From Deinococcus malanensis (GTDB lineage: Bacteria > Deinococcota > Deinococci > Deinococcales > Deinococcaceae): 64,000 bases of DNA. Below, piece by piece: positions 1-9,280 of the stretch. The notes below the pieces were generated by a model. That model was given only the letters and a program-made list of their open reading frames with translations. It did no database searches and had not been told where the DNA came from. Both the position numbers and the translations under genes were made by a program. Numbering within the stretch: position 1 is the first letter of the stretch; each line of letters starts with the position of its first letter. The stretch lies in NCBI RefSeq assembly GCF_014647655.1, contig NZ_BMPP01000003.1, forward strand, positions 253,411 to 317,410. The letters are read 5' to 3'.

Positions 1-842
1 AGGCGTTTGCACGTTTCGGAAGCCGCGTGACCATTGTCGAGCAGGCCGAACGCCTGGCCATGAAGGAGGATCCGGACGTAGTGGCGGCACTCACAGCCGC
101 CCTGCGTGAAGACGGCGTCGAGTTCCTGTTCGGCCAGAAAGCGGTCCGGGCGGGCGGGTCTCCAGTAGGCGCCGAATTGACCATTGCCGGGCCCCAGGGG
201 GAACAGGTTCTCGCAGGGACTCACCTACTGGTGGCGGCCGGACGAACTGCAAATACAGACGGGCTAAACCTGGAAGCCGCCGGCGTAAAGGTTGATCATC
301 ATGGAAACATCGTGGTGGACGAGCACCTGCGGACCAATGTTGAAGGGATCTATGCTCTGGGAGATGTGAAGGGCGGGCCGGCGTTCACGCATATTGCCTA
401 TGACGACTACCGTATTGTTCGTGACGCCTTACTGCACGGCCGATTCCGGTCGACCCAGGATCGGCCCGTACCCTACACGGTGTTTACCGACCCGCAGCTT
501 GCGCGCATCGGCCTGAATGAGACCCAGGCACGAGCACAGGGGCTCCGGGCGCAGGTCTATACCCTGCCTATGTCGCATGTTGCCAGGGCCATTGAGACCA
601 ATGAAACCCGGGGCCTGATGAAAGCCCTTGTGGACGAAGAAACCGACCAGATTATTGGAGCCACGGTCCTGGGTGTAGAGGGCGGCGAGGTGCTGAGTGT
701 GCTTCAGATGGCCATGATGGGCGGTGTGAGGGCGAGTGCTCTACGCGACGGTGTCTTTGCACACCCCACCCTGAGCGAGTCCCTGAACAACCTGTTCATG
801 AGTACGCCAGTGTCGGTAGGTCGCGAAGTCGTGTCGGGCTAA
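1..842 (+). CDS. Pyridine nucleotide-disulfide oxidoreductase, C-terminal part (RclA/mercuric-reductase-like)
   Basis: This is the 3' part of a gene that begins before the window; the frame is open from base 3. The visible 280 residues cover the end of the NAD(P)-binding domain, the second FAD-binding segment (YALGDVKGGPAFTH, whose GD contacts FAD) and the C-terminal dimerisation domain. The run AYDDYRIV just after the FAD segment is typical of the RclA/YkgC branch rather than of lipoamide dehydrogenase. The C-terminus has the usual HPTLSE motif, whose His-Glu pair normally completes the partner subunit's active site. The family reduces disulfides or metal ions with NAD(P)H. The redox-active CxxxxC lies outside the window, so the substrate cannot be judged. 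No terminator is evident after the stop. Confidence 0.85.
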   Translation, partial: AFARFGSRVTIVEQAERLAMKEDPDVVAALTAALREDGVEFLFGQKAVRAGGSPVGAELTIAGPQGEQVLAGTHLLVAAGRTANTDGLNLEAAGVKVDHHGNIVVDEHLRTNVEGIYALGDVKGGPAFTHIAYDDYRIVRDALLHGRFRSTQDRPVPYTVFTDPQLARIGLNETQARAQGLRAQVYTLPMSHVARAIETNETRGLMKALVDEETDQIIGATVLGVEGGEVLSVLQMAMMGGVRASALRDGVFAHPTLSESLNNLFMSTPVSVGREVVSG

Positions 843-1433
843 ATCTGGAAAAAAGAACGACCCTCTCCGGCCATGGCGTCGCAGGGGGTGCACTGCACGG
901 TACCGTGTCAGCAGAGGCTCGGTGGGAAACAGGTGCTCAGCGTACCCGGCGGTTGCAGGCATGCTCTGATTGTGTGTGGTGGTGACGTTTCTAGAAGGAA
1001 GACCCGGAAGCTGGCGAAGGGCAAGAAGCGCGGACACCGCACGATGTCGGTGTTCCGGATGAGCCCCGATCATCTTGACGACCTGCGGCGGCGCCTGCCG
1101 GTGAACCGGCGACAGGCACCGCCGCAGCCTCATGCTCATTTTTTTCTGATCGTCCGCTCGGGTACGCAGCCAATTCAGCCTCATATAGGAGCGGTCAATG
1201 AAGTCCTGTACATCCTCTTGAAGTGATCATACCCATGTCGTCTTAACGACACATCACGAGATATTTGTCATTCATCATGGAAGATGTCAGCGCATTCACT
1301 GACGCTCGCCTCGTTCAGTTTGCAAGGGATGACAGGTGTATTGGCCCTGTTGTAGGCAGCTCCTCGTCCACGTTCCCGAGGCAAAGCGTCCCATCCACTC
1401 CTGCGGGGCTGTCTCACATCATTGGAGGTCAGT
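843..1433. other. Intergenic region with one strong hairpin
   Basis: I see no convincing gene here; the possible frames have no family resemblance. A hairpin lies at 1084-1126: the 14-base arm TGCGGCGGCGCCTG pairs with its counterpart with a single G-T pair, and CCGG/CCGG closes the loop inside it. Seven T follow at 1139-1145, about 12 bases after the stem, which is too far for a standard terminator. It may still end the upstream transcript. Confidence 0.45.
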
Positions 1434-2939
1434 ATGCGCAAACTTCTGTGGTTCTCCCTCGTCATCGCTGGCACCATGGCGGCATCTGCAGGTGGAAGCC
1501 AGGGCGCAAGAAACTTCCCTGTGATCCAGCTTCCCCAGGGGTACAGGATCGAGAAAGTGGTCGATGGTCTGACCTACGCCACCTCAGTGGCATGGGACGG
1601 TCAGGGCCGCATGTATGTTCTCGAGGCTGGCGGCGCTTTCGTGGAAGAACCAGTACCCGCCCGCCTGATGCGGATAGAAAATGGCCGAGCTGTAGAAGTG
1701 GTAAACCTCCAGACTAAAGGCATCGGAGCGTCCGCCGTAGGTCTGGTCTGGCATGACGGGGCCTTCTACATCACCCACCGCGACGGCAAGGACCGCACAG
1801 GCGCCGTCTCCCGGGTCACGCTGGACGGCAGAGTCACGCAGGTGTTCAAGGGCATCGTTGACAGCCAGTCCGAACACCAGATCAACGGCATCGAGGTCGG
1901 CCCGAACGGAAGGATGTACGTAGCTGTCGGGCCAGCCTCTAACTCTGGTGTGGTGGGACTGGATCTCGGGCCCTTCGTGGCCCGCAGCCCCAAAGTGCAC
2001 CCCCGTCCCTGCCAGGACATCGTCCTAACCGGATACAACTTCATGACCCCAGACTTCAGGACAGACAACCAGAGTGACACCGCGCTCACCGGCGCTTTTG
2101 TTCCGTTTGGCACGGCAACCAAGGCTGGCCAGGTCATCAAGGGAACCAATAAATGCGGTGGGTCTATCCTGAGCTTCGATCCGAAGAATGCGGAAGGTAC
2201 CCTTCGTCCCTATGTGTCTGGTCTGCGCAACGCCATCGACATGGCCTGGAATAATCAGGGAACGATGTTCGTTGCCGTGAACGGATACGATATTCGTGGC
2301 TCGCGGAGCGTGAAAGACCAATGGGACGCTACCTACCGCGTCAAACCGGGCGCGTGGTACGGTTGGCCCGATTTCTCTGCCACGCTCGAACCCCTCACTG
2401 ACCCTAAATTCACCCCGCCCGGATCGCAGCTTGCCCCCATTATGAAAGGCGGCGTGGCGCAGCCTCCGAAGCTGAATTTCCTTATCGACCATGCCGCCAG
2501 CAAACTGACTCCACCCGACCGGAGCCTTGTCGCAGGACTGCATGACTGGAACTCGTCTCCCTCAGGACTACATTTCTCGCCGGACGGCTGGGGGCCCTTT
2601 GGTAACCAGCTTTTTGTGGCCGAATGGGGCGACCTGACGCCTGCCACCAACCCCCTGCGAGACAAACCAGCAGGGTTCCAGATCAGCCGGATCGATCCGG
2701 CCACGAGACGCGCCGTGCCGTTTGCCCGCAATGCCGAACCTGGCCCCGCCTCCCTGCAGGGTGCGATGGGTCAGGGGATAGAGCGTCCCTTTGACCTGAA
2801 GTTCCACAGCGGCGCGATGTACATCGTGGATTACGGTGTGGCACGGGTGAACCCGGCCCGTATCAAGGAGGGAAAGCCCCCGTACGAGTTCCCCCCCAAA
2901 ACTGGTGTAGTCTGGAAGATCACCCGCACCGCGCAGTAA
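1434..2939 (+). CDS. Secreted PQQ-dependent sugar dehydrogenase-like beta-propeller protein
   Basis: A 501-residue protein with an N-terminal signal peptide (MRKLLWFSLVIAGTMAASAG). It then shows the glucose/sorbosone dehydrogenase pattern: an opening QLPQGYRIEKVVDGL strand, repeated blades of the type GRMYVLEAGG and GRMYVAVG, and late blades such as GNQLFVAEWGD and GAMYIVDYGV. Members are periplasmic or secreted six-bladed propellers that oxidise sugars with PQQ, although many homologues have no proven activity. I chose ATG 1434 over the in-frame ATG 1422 because GGAGGT at 1424-1429 lies four bases before it. The PQQ ligands were not checked residue by residue. The next gene starts 51 bases downstream on the same strand, so co-transcription is possible. 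Confidence 0.8.
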   Translation: MRKLLWFSLVIAGTMAASAGGSQGARNFPVIQLPQGYRIEKVVDGLTYATSVAWDGQGRMYVLEAGGAFVEEPVPARLMRIENGRAVEVVNLQTKGIGASAVGLVWHDGAFYITHRDGKDRTGAVSRVTLDGRVTQVFKGIVDSQSEHQINGIEVGPNGRMYVAVGPASNSGVVGLDLGPFVARSPKVHPRPCQDIVLTGYNFMTPDFRTDNQSDTALTGAFVPFGTATKAGQVIKGTNKCGGSILSFDPKNAEGTLRPYVSGLRNAIDMAWNNQGTMFVAVNGYDIRGSRSVKDQWDATYRVKPGAWYGWPDFSATLEPLTDPKFTPPGSQLAPIMKGGVAQPPKLNFLIDHAASKLTPPDRSLVAGLHDWNSSPSGLHFSPDGWGPFGNQLFVAEWGDLTPATNPLRDKPAGFQISRIDPATRRAVPFARNAEPGPASLQGAMGQGIERPFDLKFHSGAMYIVDYGVARVNPARIKEGKPPYEFPPKTGVVWKITRTAQ

Positions 2940-2990
2940 CTACTGTCTGGAAGAAGGGTGTGTACTGTCACACCGCCAGGAGAGGCGCCC

Positions 2991-4010
2991 ATGACCAAGC
3001 AGTCTGAAAAGTTCAACAGCACGGAAGTGAAGTACAAGCCCGGCAGGGAGCACGACTTCGGCTTCCCCCTCGACCGCACGGCCTTGCTGATCATTGACCC
3101 GGTCAACGACTTTCTCAGTGAGGGTGGCGCCGCCTGGGAAATGACCAAATCCACGGTGCAGTCCGTGGGGGTGGTGGAGAACCTCAAGCAGGCCATTCAC
3201 GGCGCACGCGTCTATGGCCTGCCGGTCCTGCTGGGACCCATGGCCTATACGGAGGAGGACTACGCCGACCACCACCTGCAGCGCCGCACCGGGATCAACC
3301 GGGTAATGTTTGAACACAAGATGTTCCTGGCCGGCAGCTGGGGTGCAGACTTCCACCCTGAACTTCAGCCGCAGCACAGCGACATCATCCTCAGGCCGCA
3401 CAAGGGCACCGACGTGTTCGAAACCGACCTGCCCGGGCACCTGGAGCGTCTGGGAACCACCCATCTGGTGATCGCGGGCATGACCGCCAACCTGTGCGTG
3501 GAAAGCACCGGACGGCGCGCAGCCGAACTCGGGTACGACGTGACGTACCTGACCAATGCCATCGGGGCCGAAAGCGTTCCGGCATACGAAGCGTCCATCA
3601 AGGTCAACTTTCCGCTGGTCGGCAACGCCACTATGACTGTCGACGAGTTTCTGGCCGCGCTGCAGGGTACGGCCGGAGAGGGGGGCAGCGTGCAGCCCGG
3701 AGACAAGGTCCTCGGCTCGGACCACGGCGAAATCGGGACTGTGAAGGAGGTCGTCGCAGCCAGTGCGGATGTGGACGCCCACCTGATCGTTCCCAGAGGA
3801 CTGATCGTCAAACATGACATGTTCATTCCTCTGGACGCGGTGGTCCAGAGGGCGGGGGCGACGGTGTTCATCAACGTACCGAAGCTGATCGTGGGAAACA
3901 TGCCGTGGTCCGGGCCGCCCGCATGCCGTGAACGCCGTGAGCACCTGGGCCCGAAGGCGCAGGACGTCGACAAGGTCTACGGCTCCGTGGATCCTTCTGG
4001 CGTGTCCTGA
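2991..4010 (+). CDS. Isochorismatase-family cysteine hydrolase fused to a DUF2171/PRC-barrel-like domain
   Basis: A 339-residue protein. Residues about 28-225 form an isochorismatase-like hydrolase with all three catalytic positions visible: Asp36 in LLIIDPVNDF, Lys138 in LRPHKGTDVF and Cys169 in GMTANLCVES. Family members hydrolyse amides, carbamates or vinyl ethers. Residues about 237-310 (KVLGSDHGEIGTVKEV, then AHLIVPRGLIVKHDMFIPLD and a final FINVPK) look like the small DUF2171 beta-barrel, usually a stand-alone or tandem protein in Deinococcus. The fusion is unusual. The start at ATG 2991 is preceded by AGGAG at 2978-2984; the in-frame GTG 2958 has no such site. A clear terminator follows. 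Confidence 0.85.
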   Translation: MTKQSEKFNSTEVKYKPGREHDFGFPLDRTALLIIDPVNDFLSEGGAAWEMTKSTVQSVGVVENLKQAIHGARVYGLPVLLGPMAYTEEDYADHHLQRRTGINRVMFEHKMFLAGSWGADFHPELQPQHSDIILRPHKGTDVFETDLPGHLERLGTTHLVIAGMTANLCVESTGRRAAELGYDVTYLTNAIGAESVPAYEASIKVNFPLVGNATMTVDEFLAALQGTAGEGGSVQPGDKVLGSDHGEIGTVKEVVAASADVDAHLIVPRGLIVKHDMFIPLDAVVQRAGATVFINVPKLIVGNMPWSGPPACRERREHLGPKAQDVDKVYGSVDPSGVS

Positions 4011-4042
4011 GCGCCGCTGGTGCATAAAGGCGAGCGCATCCC

Positions 4043-4083
4043 GGGGAGGCCAGCAGGTGTGGGCCTCCCCAAATCGGTTTTTC
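4043..4083 (+). terminator. Rho-independent terminator after the isochorismatase gene
   Basis: GGGGAGGCC at 4043-4051 pairs perfectly with GGCCTCCCC at 4062-4070 across a 10-base loop. A run of five T follows at 4078-4082. Confidence 0.85.
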
Positions 4084-4440
4084 TTCTCCTGCTTTCCTCA
4101 CCACAGCACAAAGGCAAGCAAGAACAGTGCGCCCAGATGCAGCCACTTTCAGAGGGGGTCAGTGCATGGATTCCCGCGACCACACCTGCTCGCTCAGCCA
4201 CTGGCATCTGCTCGGCAAATTTTTATGGACCACTGTCTGAACATCCTGGACCCGGGCAAAGCGCACGATACGAATTGGACGGTGATTCGCAGGAGCGTTG
4301 ACGTGCTTAAAGGCATCTGCCGGAGGGAGACGTACAGGACTCAGCCTGCGACCCGCAGTCGCGACCAGCGTCGTCTGGTCAAGCAGGCAAGCTCGTACGG
4401 GAAGAATCTCGCAGTTCCATCTTGAGGGAGGTGCGGCTGC
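4084..4440. other. Intergenic region, no supported gene
   Basis: Open frames exist on both strands, including about 105 codons on the minus strand, but none has recognisable domains or a good ribosome site. GGGAGG near 4425 serves the next gene on the plus strand. Confidence 0.4.
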
Positions 4441-5022
4441 ATGAGTGAGACGTTTCTGGAAATCATCAGGCGTCACTGTGGTGACGTAGGGCAGGACGGA
4501 GACGGGCGCAGTACACGCAGCAAGAACGGTTCCGGGCTACCCACGACGCAACCGGGTAACTTTATGTTCGCCACCGGCATCGAGTGCTCTTACCCCACCA
4601 TTGGTCACGGCCGTGTCCGGCGGGACCAGCTCGCGGAGTGTGGTCATTACGATCAATGGCGCGGGGATCTGCAGCTGGTCAAGGAACTTGGGATCAGGTA
4701 CTTGCGGTATGGCTTGCCCTATCACCTTACGCACGTGGGACCGGACCGTTACGACTGGGATTTCGCCGACCTGGTGATGTCCGAAATGCGCCGGCTCAGG
4801 ATTGTTCCCATCCTGGATCTGCTGCACTTCGGCGTTCCTGACTGGCTGGGTAACTTCCAGAACCCGGAATTGCCGGTTCACTTCGAAGCCTACGCGGGCG
4901 AGGTCGCACGGCGCTACCCGTGGGTGCGGCACTACACGCCAGTGAATGAAATTTACGTGACTGCCAAAGGCAGCGGGCAGGATGGGCTGTGGGCGCCTCA
5001 ATCAGGCACAATCTCGACCTAG
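4441..5022 (+). pseudogene. Truncated GH1-like glycosidase (N-terminal part only)
   Basis: The 193-residue frame starts at an ATG behind GGGAGG. From residue about 40 it follows the BglB-type glycosidase fold: FATGIECSYPTIGHGR, LGIRYLRYGLPYHLTHVGP, LDLLHFGVPDWLGNFQNP and the acid/base segment YTPVNEIYVTAKGSGQDGLW. Full-length members run to 400 residues or more and carry a second catalytic Glu near the C-terminus. Here the similarity stops abruptly after GQDGLW (base about 4991) and nine unrelated residues precede the stop. The end overlaps an opposing gene, so a rearrangement probably joined two sequences here. The product is unlikely to be active because the nucleophile half is missing. Confidence 0.75.
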
Positions 5023-5376
5023 CAAAGCCCACTCGGTCCTGGAGACTCTTGGCGGCATCTTGGACTCGGGGTCGTTTAACACTGCGTCAGGGTTATTCTT
5101 GCCGTCCACCATCAGCGCGTAGTAATCCTCAGTGCTTTTCCAGTCCCGAACCATGGCTGTTAAAGGTAATGTTCCTGGTTCAACGCACCACCGGTATCCC
5201 GTGGCCTGGGACGGCAGAAAGTCCGTAATCATCAGCTCACCGTGGTCCCCACAAAGACAAGACTCCAGAATGGCCGAGTCCGACTCAGGAGGCCCAGTTC
5301 CTGGATCCGCACCGGGTGAGCTGGGCTGGGCTGCGGGCTGCAGACCGGCCTCTGGTCTTTGCTGTTGACTCGCCAT
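5002..5376 (-). CDS. Hypothetical protein, possibly truncated at its C-terminus
   Basis: A 124-residue frame with a strong start: on the minus strand GGAGGT lies four bases before ATG 5376. The first 45 residues are Pro/Gln/Ser-rich and probably disordered. The remainder contains CLCGDHGELMITDFLP, GYRWCVEPGT and MVRDWKSTEDYYALMVDGKN. I do not recognise the family. The last 21 bases overlap the 3' end of the truncated glycosidase, just beyond the presumed breakpoint near 4991, so its natural C-terminus may also have been lost. Confidence 0.5.
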   Translation of the reverse strand: MASQQQRPEAGLQPAAQPSSPGADPGTGPPESDSAILESCLCGDHGELMITDFLPSQATGYRWCVEPGTLPLTAMVRDWKSTEDYYALMVDGKNNPDAVLNDPESKMPPRVSRTEWALLGRDCA

Positions 5377-5637
5377 GGTGACCTCCGTCTGGCTGCCAGA
5401 CCAGAGCGCCGCGCTGCCAGGCTGTGTCAATCAGGCGACCACATGGGGCAATGCTCAAGGGTACGTCTGCCCGGCGACACGCGCCGCACCGCGGCCCGCG
5501 TAGCGTGGGAACATGACGCCCCTCTCCCCTTCAGGCCCGACGGATGCACCCACCGGGCTGGACCTGCTCTACTGGCGCCGAAGAATAAACGGCGTCTATG
5601 CTGGTGTCCGCTCCCTGCAGGCCCCTGTGAGGGGCGA

Positions 5638-6816
5638 ATGTTGAACCTCAGCCGCACCTCTCAGGTGATGACAGCCCTGGTGGCCCTGTGCGCTGCTGCA
5701 GCCGGGGCGAACTCACCTCAATCGGGAACGCACAGGCTGACTGCTCCAGCCACCAGCCTGGTGATCAATGGAACGCACGTCTACGGGGTCACGCAGTTCG
5801 GTGACCTGTTTACCCTGAATAGGGGCAGGCCACGGATTCTCCAGAAGGGGTTTACCGTCAGTCCGCTGACAACCTGTCACTCAGGCGTAGCTGGTGTCAG
5901 CGCCGCTGGTGAGCTGAGAATGTGGGTATCCGGCCGCCTTGTCACGACCCAGCGGGCCGGTCTCTCGCCGCTCTCCCGGCCCGTCTGCGTTCCGGAAGGA
6001 GCAGTCGCGGTCAGCAAGACCGGGGACCTCATCCGGTACAGGCAGGAGGGCGCCGCCTGGCGCGAGCACCGTCGCACGCGCGCCAACGTGATGCGCGACG
6101 CCCGCCTCACCCTGGTTGACCTGAAGGGATCAGGTGAGCCGCATGTTGCCGCGCTGACCGGGCCGTCAAGCACGCGCTATCAGCACGGCGTTCTGGGGGA
6201 CGCAGAAGAAGCGACCGGCGTCGCCGTCTTTCACCACCAGAGCTTGAAACAGCTGAGCCGACTGGACCTGAGAGCCCCGATGGTCTTCGAGGATCTGGAA
6301 GCCAGGCCAGTGGAATTGCCTGATGGCCGTATGGGGCTGGTGCTGGTGCACGCCACACCGGGCGCTGGCGCGGCGTTGGCCCCGATCGAGCAGGTCAGGG
6401 AGCGCCTCCGGATTCGGTCGGTTGGACCCGCCTTCGGCCAGACACACCGCTGGCTCGCCCCGATCATTGCAGAGAATGAGATCTGGGCCGTGCATACCCC
6501 ACATATCGGTGGCGTGCTGCACAGGTACCAGGAAAAAGGCAACTCCCTGACCCCTACGAAACAGTGGTCCGGCGTGTCCAATCACGTGATCGGCAGCCGC
6601 ACACTGACCGGCGTGCGGCTCGCACCCGGGCTGCTGCTGGTGCCGTCCCAGGACCAGACCCGGCTCGTGGTTCTGCGGTGTGTCGCCGCGTGTTCGGTGC
6701 TACATGAGTGGGCTCTGGAGGCAGCAGTGAGCAGCAATGTGGTGTACACGCGGACCCATGTCGTCGTGGGCGATGCCAGCGGACGCATGTACGTGCTGGC
6801 CCGGGAAGCCTGGTGA
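5638..6816 (+). CDS. Secreted hypothetical protein, probably a beta-propeller
   Basis: A 392-residue protein starting at ATG 5638 (GAGGGG just upstream). The first 25 residues form a signal peptide (MLNLSRTSQVMTALVALCAAAAG). The rest contains short repeated strands of propeller type, such as NGTHVYGVTQFGDLFTLNRG, EGAVAVSKTGDLIRY, ENEIWAVHTPHIGGVLHRY and a final THVVVGDASGRMYVLARE. I see no catalytic motif, and no precise family can be named. It stands alone between an opposing small gene and mscS. The same frame stays open upstream to 5359, but that part has no protein-like character and contains no better start. Confidence 0.65.
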   Translation: MLNLSRTSQVMTALVALCAAAAGANSPQSGTHRLTAPATSLVINGTHVYGVTQFGDLFTLNRGRPRILQKGFTVSPLTTCHSGVAGVSAAGELRMWVSGRLVTTQRAGLSPLSRPVCVPEGAVAVSKTGDLIRYRQEGAAWREHRRTRANVMRDARLTLVDLKGSGEPHVAALTGPSSTRYQHGVLGDAEEATGVAVFHHQSLKQLSRLDLRAPMVFEDLEARPVELPDGRMGLVLVHATPGAGAALAPIEQVRERLRIRSVGPAFGQTHRWLAPIIAENEIWAVHTPHIGGVLHRYQEKGNSLTPTKQWSGVSNHVIGSRTLTGVRLAPGLLLVPSQDQTRLVVLRCVAACSVLHEWALEAAVSSNVVYTRTHVVVGDASGRMYVLAREAW

Positions 6817-7025
6817 ATTCAAGGTGTTCTCAACTCCAGCGCACGAGAAGGTAAAAATGAGGCTCGTAAAAGGTGAGAGCCTGGGAGAGCCTGATACCCC
6901 GATTCCCCGTGCACTCGTATGACCCATCCACCACTTGAGTCCCTCGCGTCAGCCTCACTTCGACTGAGGGCCCTCTCACGCGTCCACCGCGCCGATCAAG
7001 CCCCGAAGAAAGAAAGCCATTCGCG

Positions 7026-7031
7026 TAGGCT
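7026..7031 (+). promoter_or_regulatory. -10 box (TAGGCT) for leaderless mscS transcript
   Basis: TANNNT box six bases before ATG 7038. This places transcription start at or within a base or two of the start codon, and no ribosome site is present. Confidence 0.55.
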
Positions 7032-7037
7032 GCAGTT

Positions 7038-8009
7038 ATGAATCTGAACATTGAAGTGGCTTGGACGCGTCTGCAAAGCATGCTCCAGGGACTCATCGCA
7101 GCACTTCCTAACATAGTGATTGGCCTGGCCGTCTTCATGCTGTTCCTGTTCCTGTCCCGAACAGTCGCCGCTGCCGTCCAGAGTGTGGCCCTTCGCACAG
7201 GTCAGGCCCGTGGGATCGCGCTGGTCTTCTCACGCATTGCTGCGTGGGGTGTCCTGGTTGTTGGCGGGCTGATCTCTCTCATCATCATGATTCCGAGCCT
7301 CAACGCGGGCTCCCTGTTTGGGGCCCTCGGAGTGAGTGGGGTGGCCATCGGATTTGCCTTCAAGGACATTTTCCAGAACCTCCTGGCTGGCATTCTGATT
7401 CTGGTGACCAGGCCGTTTCGCATCGGGGATCAGATTGTCAGTGGCGCCCACGAAGGCACCGTCGAGGACATCCAGGTCCGCGCCACCCTGCTGCGGACCT
7501 ATGACAACCGGCAGGTGGTGATTCCCAACAGCGAGCTGTACACCAACCGTGTGGTTGTCAATACCGCCTATGACAGGCGCCGCCTCGCGGTTGTGGTCGG
7601 CATTGGATTCGGGGACGACATCCGGCAGGCCAAAGGCATCATCCTGAATACCTTGCGTGGTCTGGACCTCGTCCGTCAGGACCCGGCGCCGGCTGTGTTC
7701 ATCCGCGAATACGGAGAATCCGCCGTGAACCTCGAAGTTCGCTTCTGGATCGACCCCCCCGTCCGGCGTGAAGTCATCGAAGCGGAGGACCAGGTTCTGG
7801 AGGCACTCAAGCCGGCCCTGCTGGATGCCGGCATTGATCTTCCATTCCCCACCCAGCAGGTGCTCTTCCATGACCAGACGGAGGAGACCGATGGAGACCG
7901 CGAGCAGCAGCGTGAGGGCTGGCCCGCCCGGACGCAGAACCCACGCTCGCGACAGGCGCTCCTGAGAGAAGCGTCACTCCATCAGTCTGGGGACCAGGCT
8001 CAGCCTTGA
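7038..8009 (+). CDS. Small-conductance mechanosensitive channel, MscS family
   Basis: A 323-residue inner-membrane protein with three hydrophobic helices (about 20-45, 60-85 and the pore helix 88-120). The pore helix shows the Gly/Ala-rich pattern GALGVSGVAIGFAFKDIFQNLLAG, directly followed by the beta domain signature RPFRIGDQIVSG and the VQVRATLLRTYDNRQVVIPNSEL segment that defines the family. It opens under membrane tension to release solutes. The last 45 residues are polar and lack similarity to the core family. The stop overlaps the TTG start of the next gene (TTGA), so the two are probably translated together. Confidence 0.92.
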   Translation: MNLNIEVAWTRLQSMLQGLIAALPNIVIGLAVFMLFLFLSRTVAAAVQSVALRTGQARGIALVFSRIAAWGVLVVGGLISLIIMIPSLNAGSLFGALGVSGVAIGFAFKDIFQNLLAGILILVTRPFRIGDQIVSGAHEGTVEDIQVRATLLRTYDNRQVVIPNSELYTNRVVVNTAYDRRRLAVVVGIGFGDDIRQAKGIILNTLRGLDLVRQDPAPAVFIREYGESAVNLEVRFWIDPPVRREVIEAEDQVLEALKPALLDAGIDLPFPTQQVLFHDQTEETDGDREQQREGWPARTQNPRSRQALLREASLHQSGDQAQP

Positions 8010-9280
8010 AACGCCTGCTGCTGCGACTCCGGGAATACACCCGTCGTTTCTGGTTTATTCCGACGGTGATGACGGTCGTGTCCCTCCTCCTGGCCCACCA
8101 GGGCATCTCGCTTGAAGAGCGATGGGGGGTGCCCGACTGGCTGGAATTTGTTTACGGAGGAGGAGAGGCAGGTGCGCGCAGCGTCCTGATGGCTGTCGCC
8201 GGAAGCGCCATTGGTGTCGCAGGCACCGTATTTTCCATTACCATTGCAGCACTGTCATTCGCAGCGGGAACCATGGGCCCCAGATTGCTGGACAATTTCA
8301 CTCGTGACCGCGGCAATCAGGTCACTCTCGGCGTGTTTATCGCGACGTTCGCCTTCAGTCTGTACAGCCTGAGAGTGGTGCGGGGTGTCGATGAGCAACC
8401 CTTCGTTCCGCACTACAACGTGACAGCTGCGCTTCTCCTCGCGCTGGCGAGTACAGCGGCGCTGGTGTACTTCATCTTTCATGTCACGAGCACCATCAAC
8501 ATCACGCACGTCATTAACCTGCTGCGCGACGACCTGGCCGTCTCCCTGGACCGTCTCACCTGGAAAGAACCCCGCACCCGACATCAACCGCCACCTCTGG
8601 CGTTCTGGGCGAACGCCGAAGAAATCCAGGCTCCTTTTGGAGGTTATCTCCAGCTTGTGGATGTTTCCGCCGTTGTTCAGTGGGCGACGGAGCATCAGGT
8701 GTCCGTCCGTCTGCTGGTCAGGCCAGGCGATTACATTTTTCCCAATACTGTGATCGCCTGCGCAGTGCCCACGCTACCGCCAGACCTGCTGCGGTTTCTC
8801 GCGGTCGGGCGTTACCGAACGACCGATCAGGATGCAGAGTACGCCGTCCGCCAGCTGGCGGACGTGGCTGTCCGCGCACTGAGTCCAGGGGTGAACGATC
8901 CTGTCACTGCCATAGACATTCTGGACCGCTTCGGAGACGCCTTATGCCGGCTTCAGGGCCGTACCTGGCCGGACGGCGTCCATTACGGCGACGATGCCCA
9001 ACTGCGCCTGGTTCACCCGGTCACCGACTTCGCCGGCTTGACCGACGGCATGTTTCATATGATTCGTCAGTACGGGAAAGGCAGCCCGGCCGTCATGTTG
9101 AGGCTGCTGGAGGTGATCACCGCTGCTGCAGGCTGCCTTCATGGTGCGGTTGAACTCAGCGAACTCACGCGCCATGCCGATCTCGCTTACCACGATGCGC
9201 TGGCAAATACAGCCAATCCCGCTGACCGTGCTGACCTCCAGGAGCGGTATCGCCGTTTTCACGTGGTGGTTGCACGGTGA
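8006..9280 (+). CDS. DUF2254 membrane protein
   Basis: A 424-residue protein beginning at TTG 8006, overlapping the mscS stop by four bases. The N-terminal third has four predicted membrane segments: near residues 15-30, a long one with GSAIGVAGTVFSITIAALSF, one near TLGVFIATFAFSLYSL, and one with LLLALASTAALVYFIFHV. The C-terminal part is soluble and contains the conserved DVAVRALSPGVNDPVTAIDILDR run typical of DUF2254. Function is unknown. Coupling to a mechanosensitive channel hints at an envelope or osmotic role, which is inference only. Confidence 0.85.
   Translation: MKRLLLRLREYTRRFWFIPTVMTVVSLLLAHQGISLEERWGVPDWLEFVYGGGEAGARSVLMAVAGSAIGVAGTVFSITIAALSFAAGTMGPRLLDNFTRDRGNQVTLGVFIATFAFSLYSLRVVRGVDEQPFVPHYNVTAALLLALASTAALVYFIFHVTSTINITHVINLLRDDLAVSLDRLTWKEPRTRHQPPPLAFWANAEEIQAPFGGYLQLVDVSAVVQWATEHQVSVRLLVRPGDYIFPNTVIACAVPTLPPDLLRFLAVGRYRTTDQDAEYAVRQLADVAVRALSPGVNDPVTAIDILDRFGDALCRLQGRTWPDGVHYGDDAQLRLVHPVTDFAGLTDGMFHMIRQYGKGSPAVMLRLLEVITAAAGCLHGAVELSELTRHADLAYHDALANTANPADRADLQERYRRFHVVVAR

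Noticed and set aside
1084..1126. Hairpin as a terminator of the oxidoreductase gene
   Set aside because: It lies 240 bases past the stop and the T run is separated from the stem, so I list it only as a hairpin.
741..1226. Overlapping frames on both strands downstream of the oxidoreductase
   Set aside because: No domain, start signal or consistent composition.
2940..4025. 361-codon minus-strand frame opposite the isochorismatase gene
   Set aside because: Shadow; the plus strand has the catalytic triad and a ribosome site.
4159..4476. 105-codon minus-strand frame between the terminator and the GH1 remnant
   Set aside because: No ribosome site, no family features; overlaps the start of the plus-strand gene.
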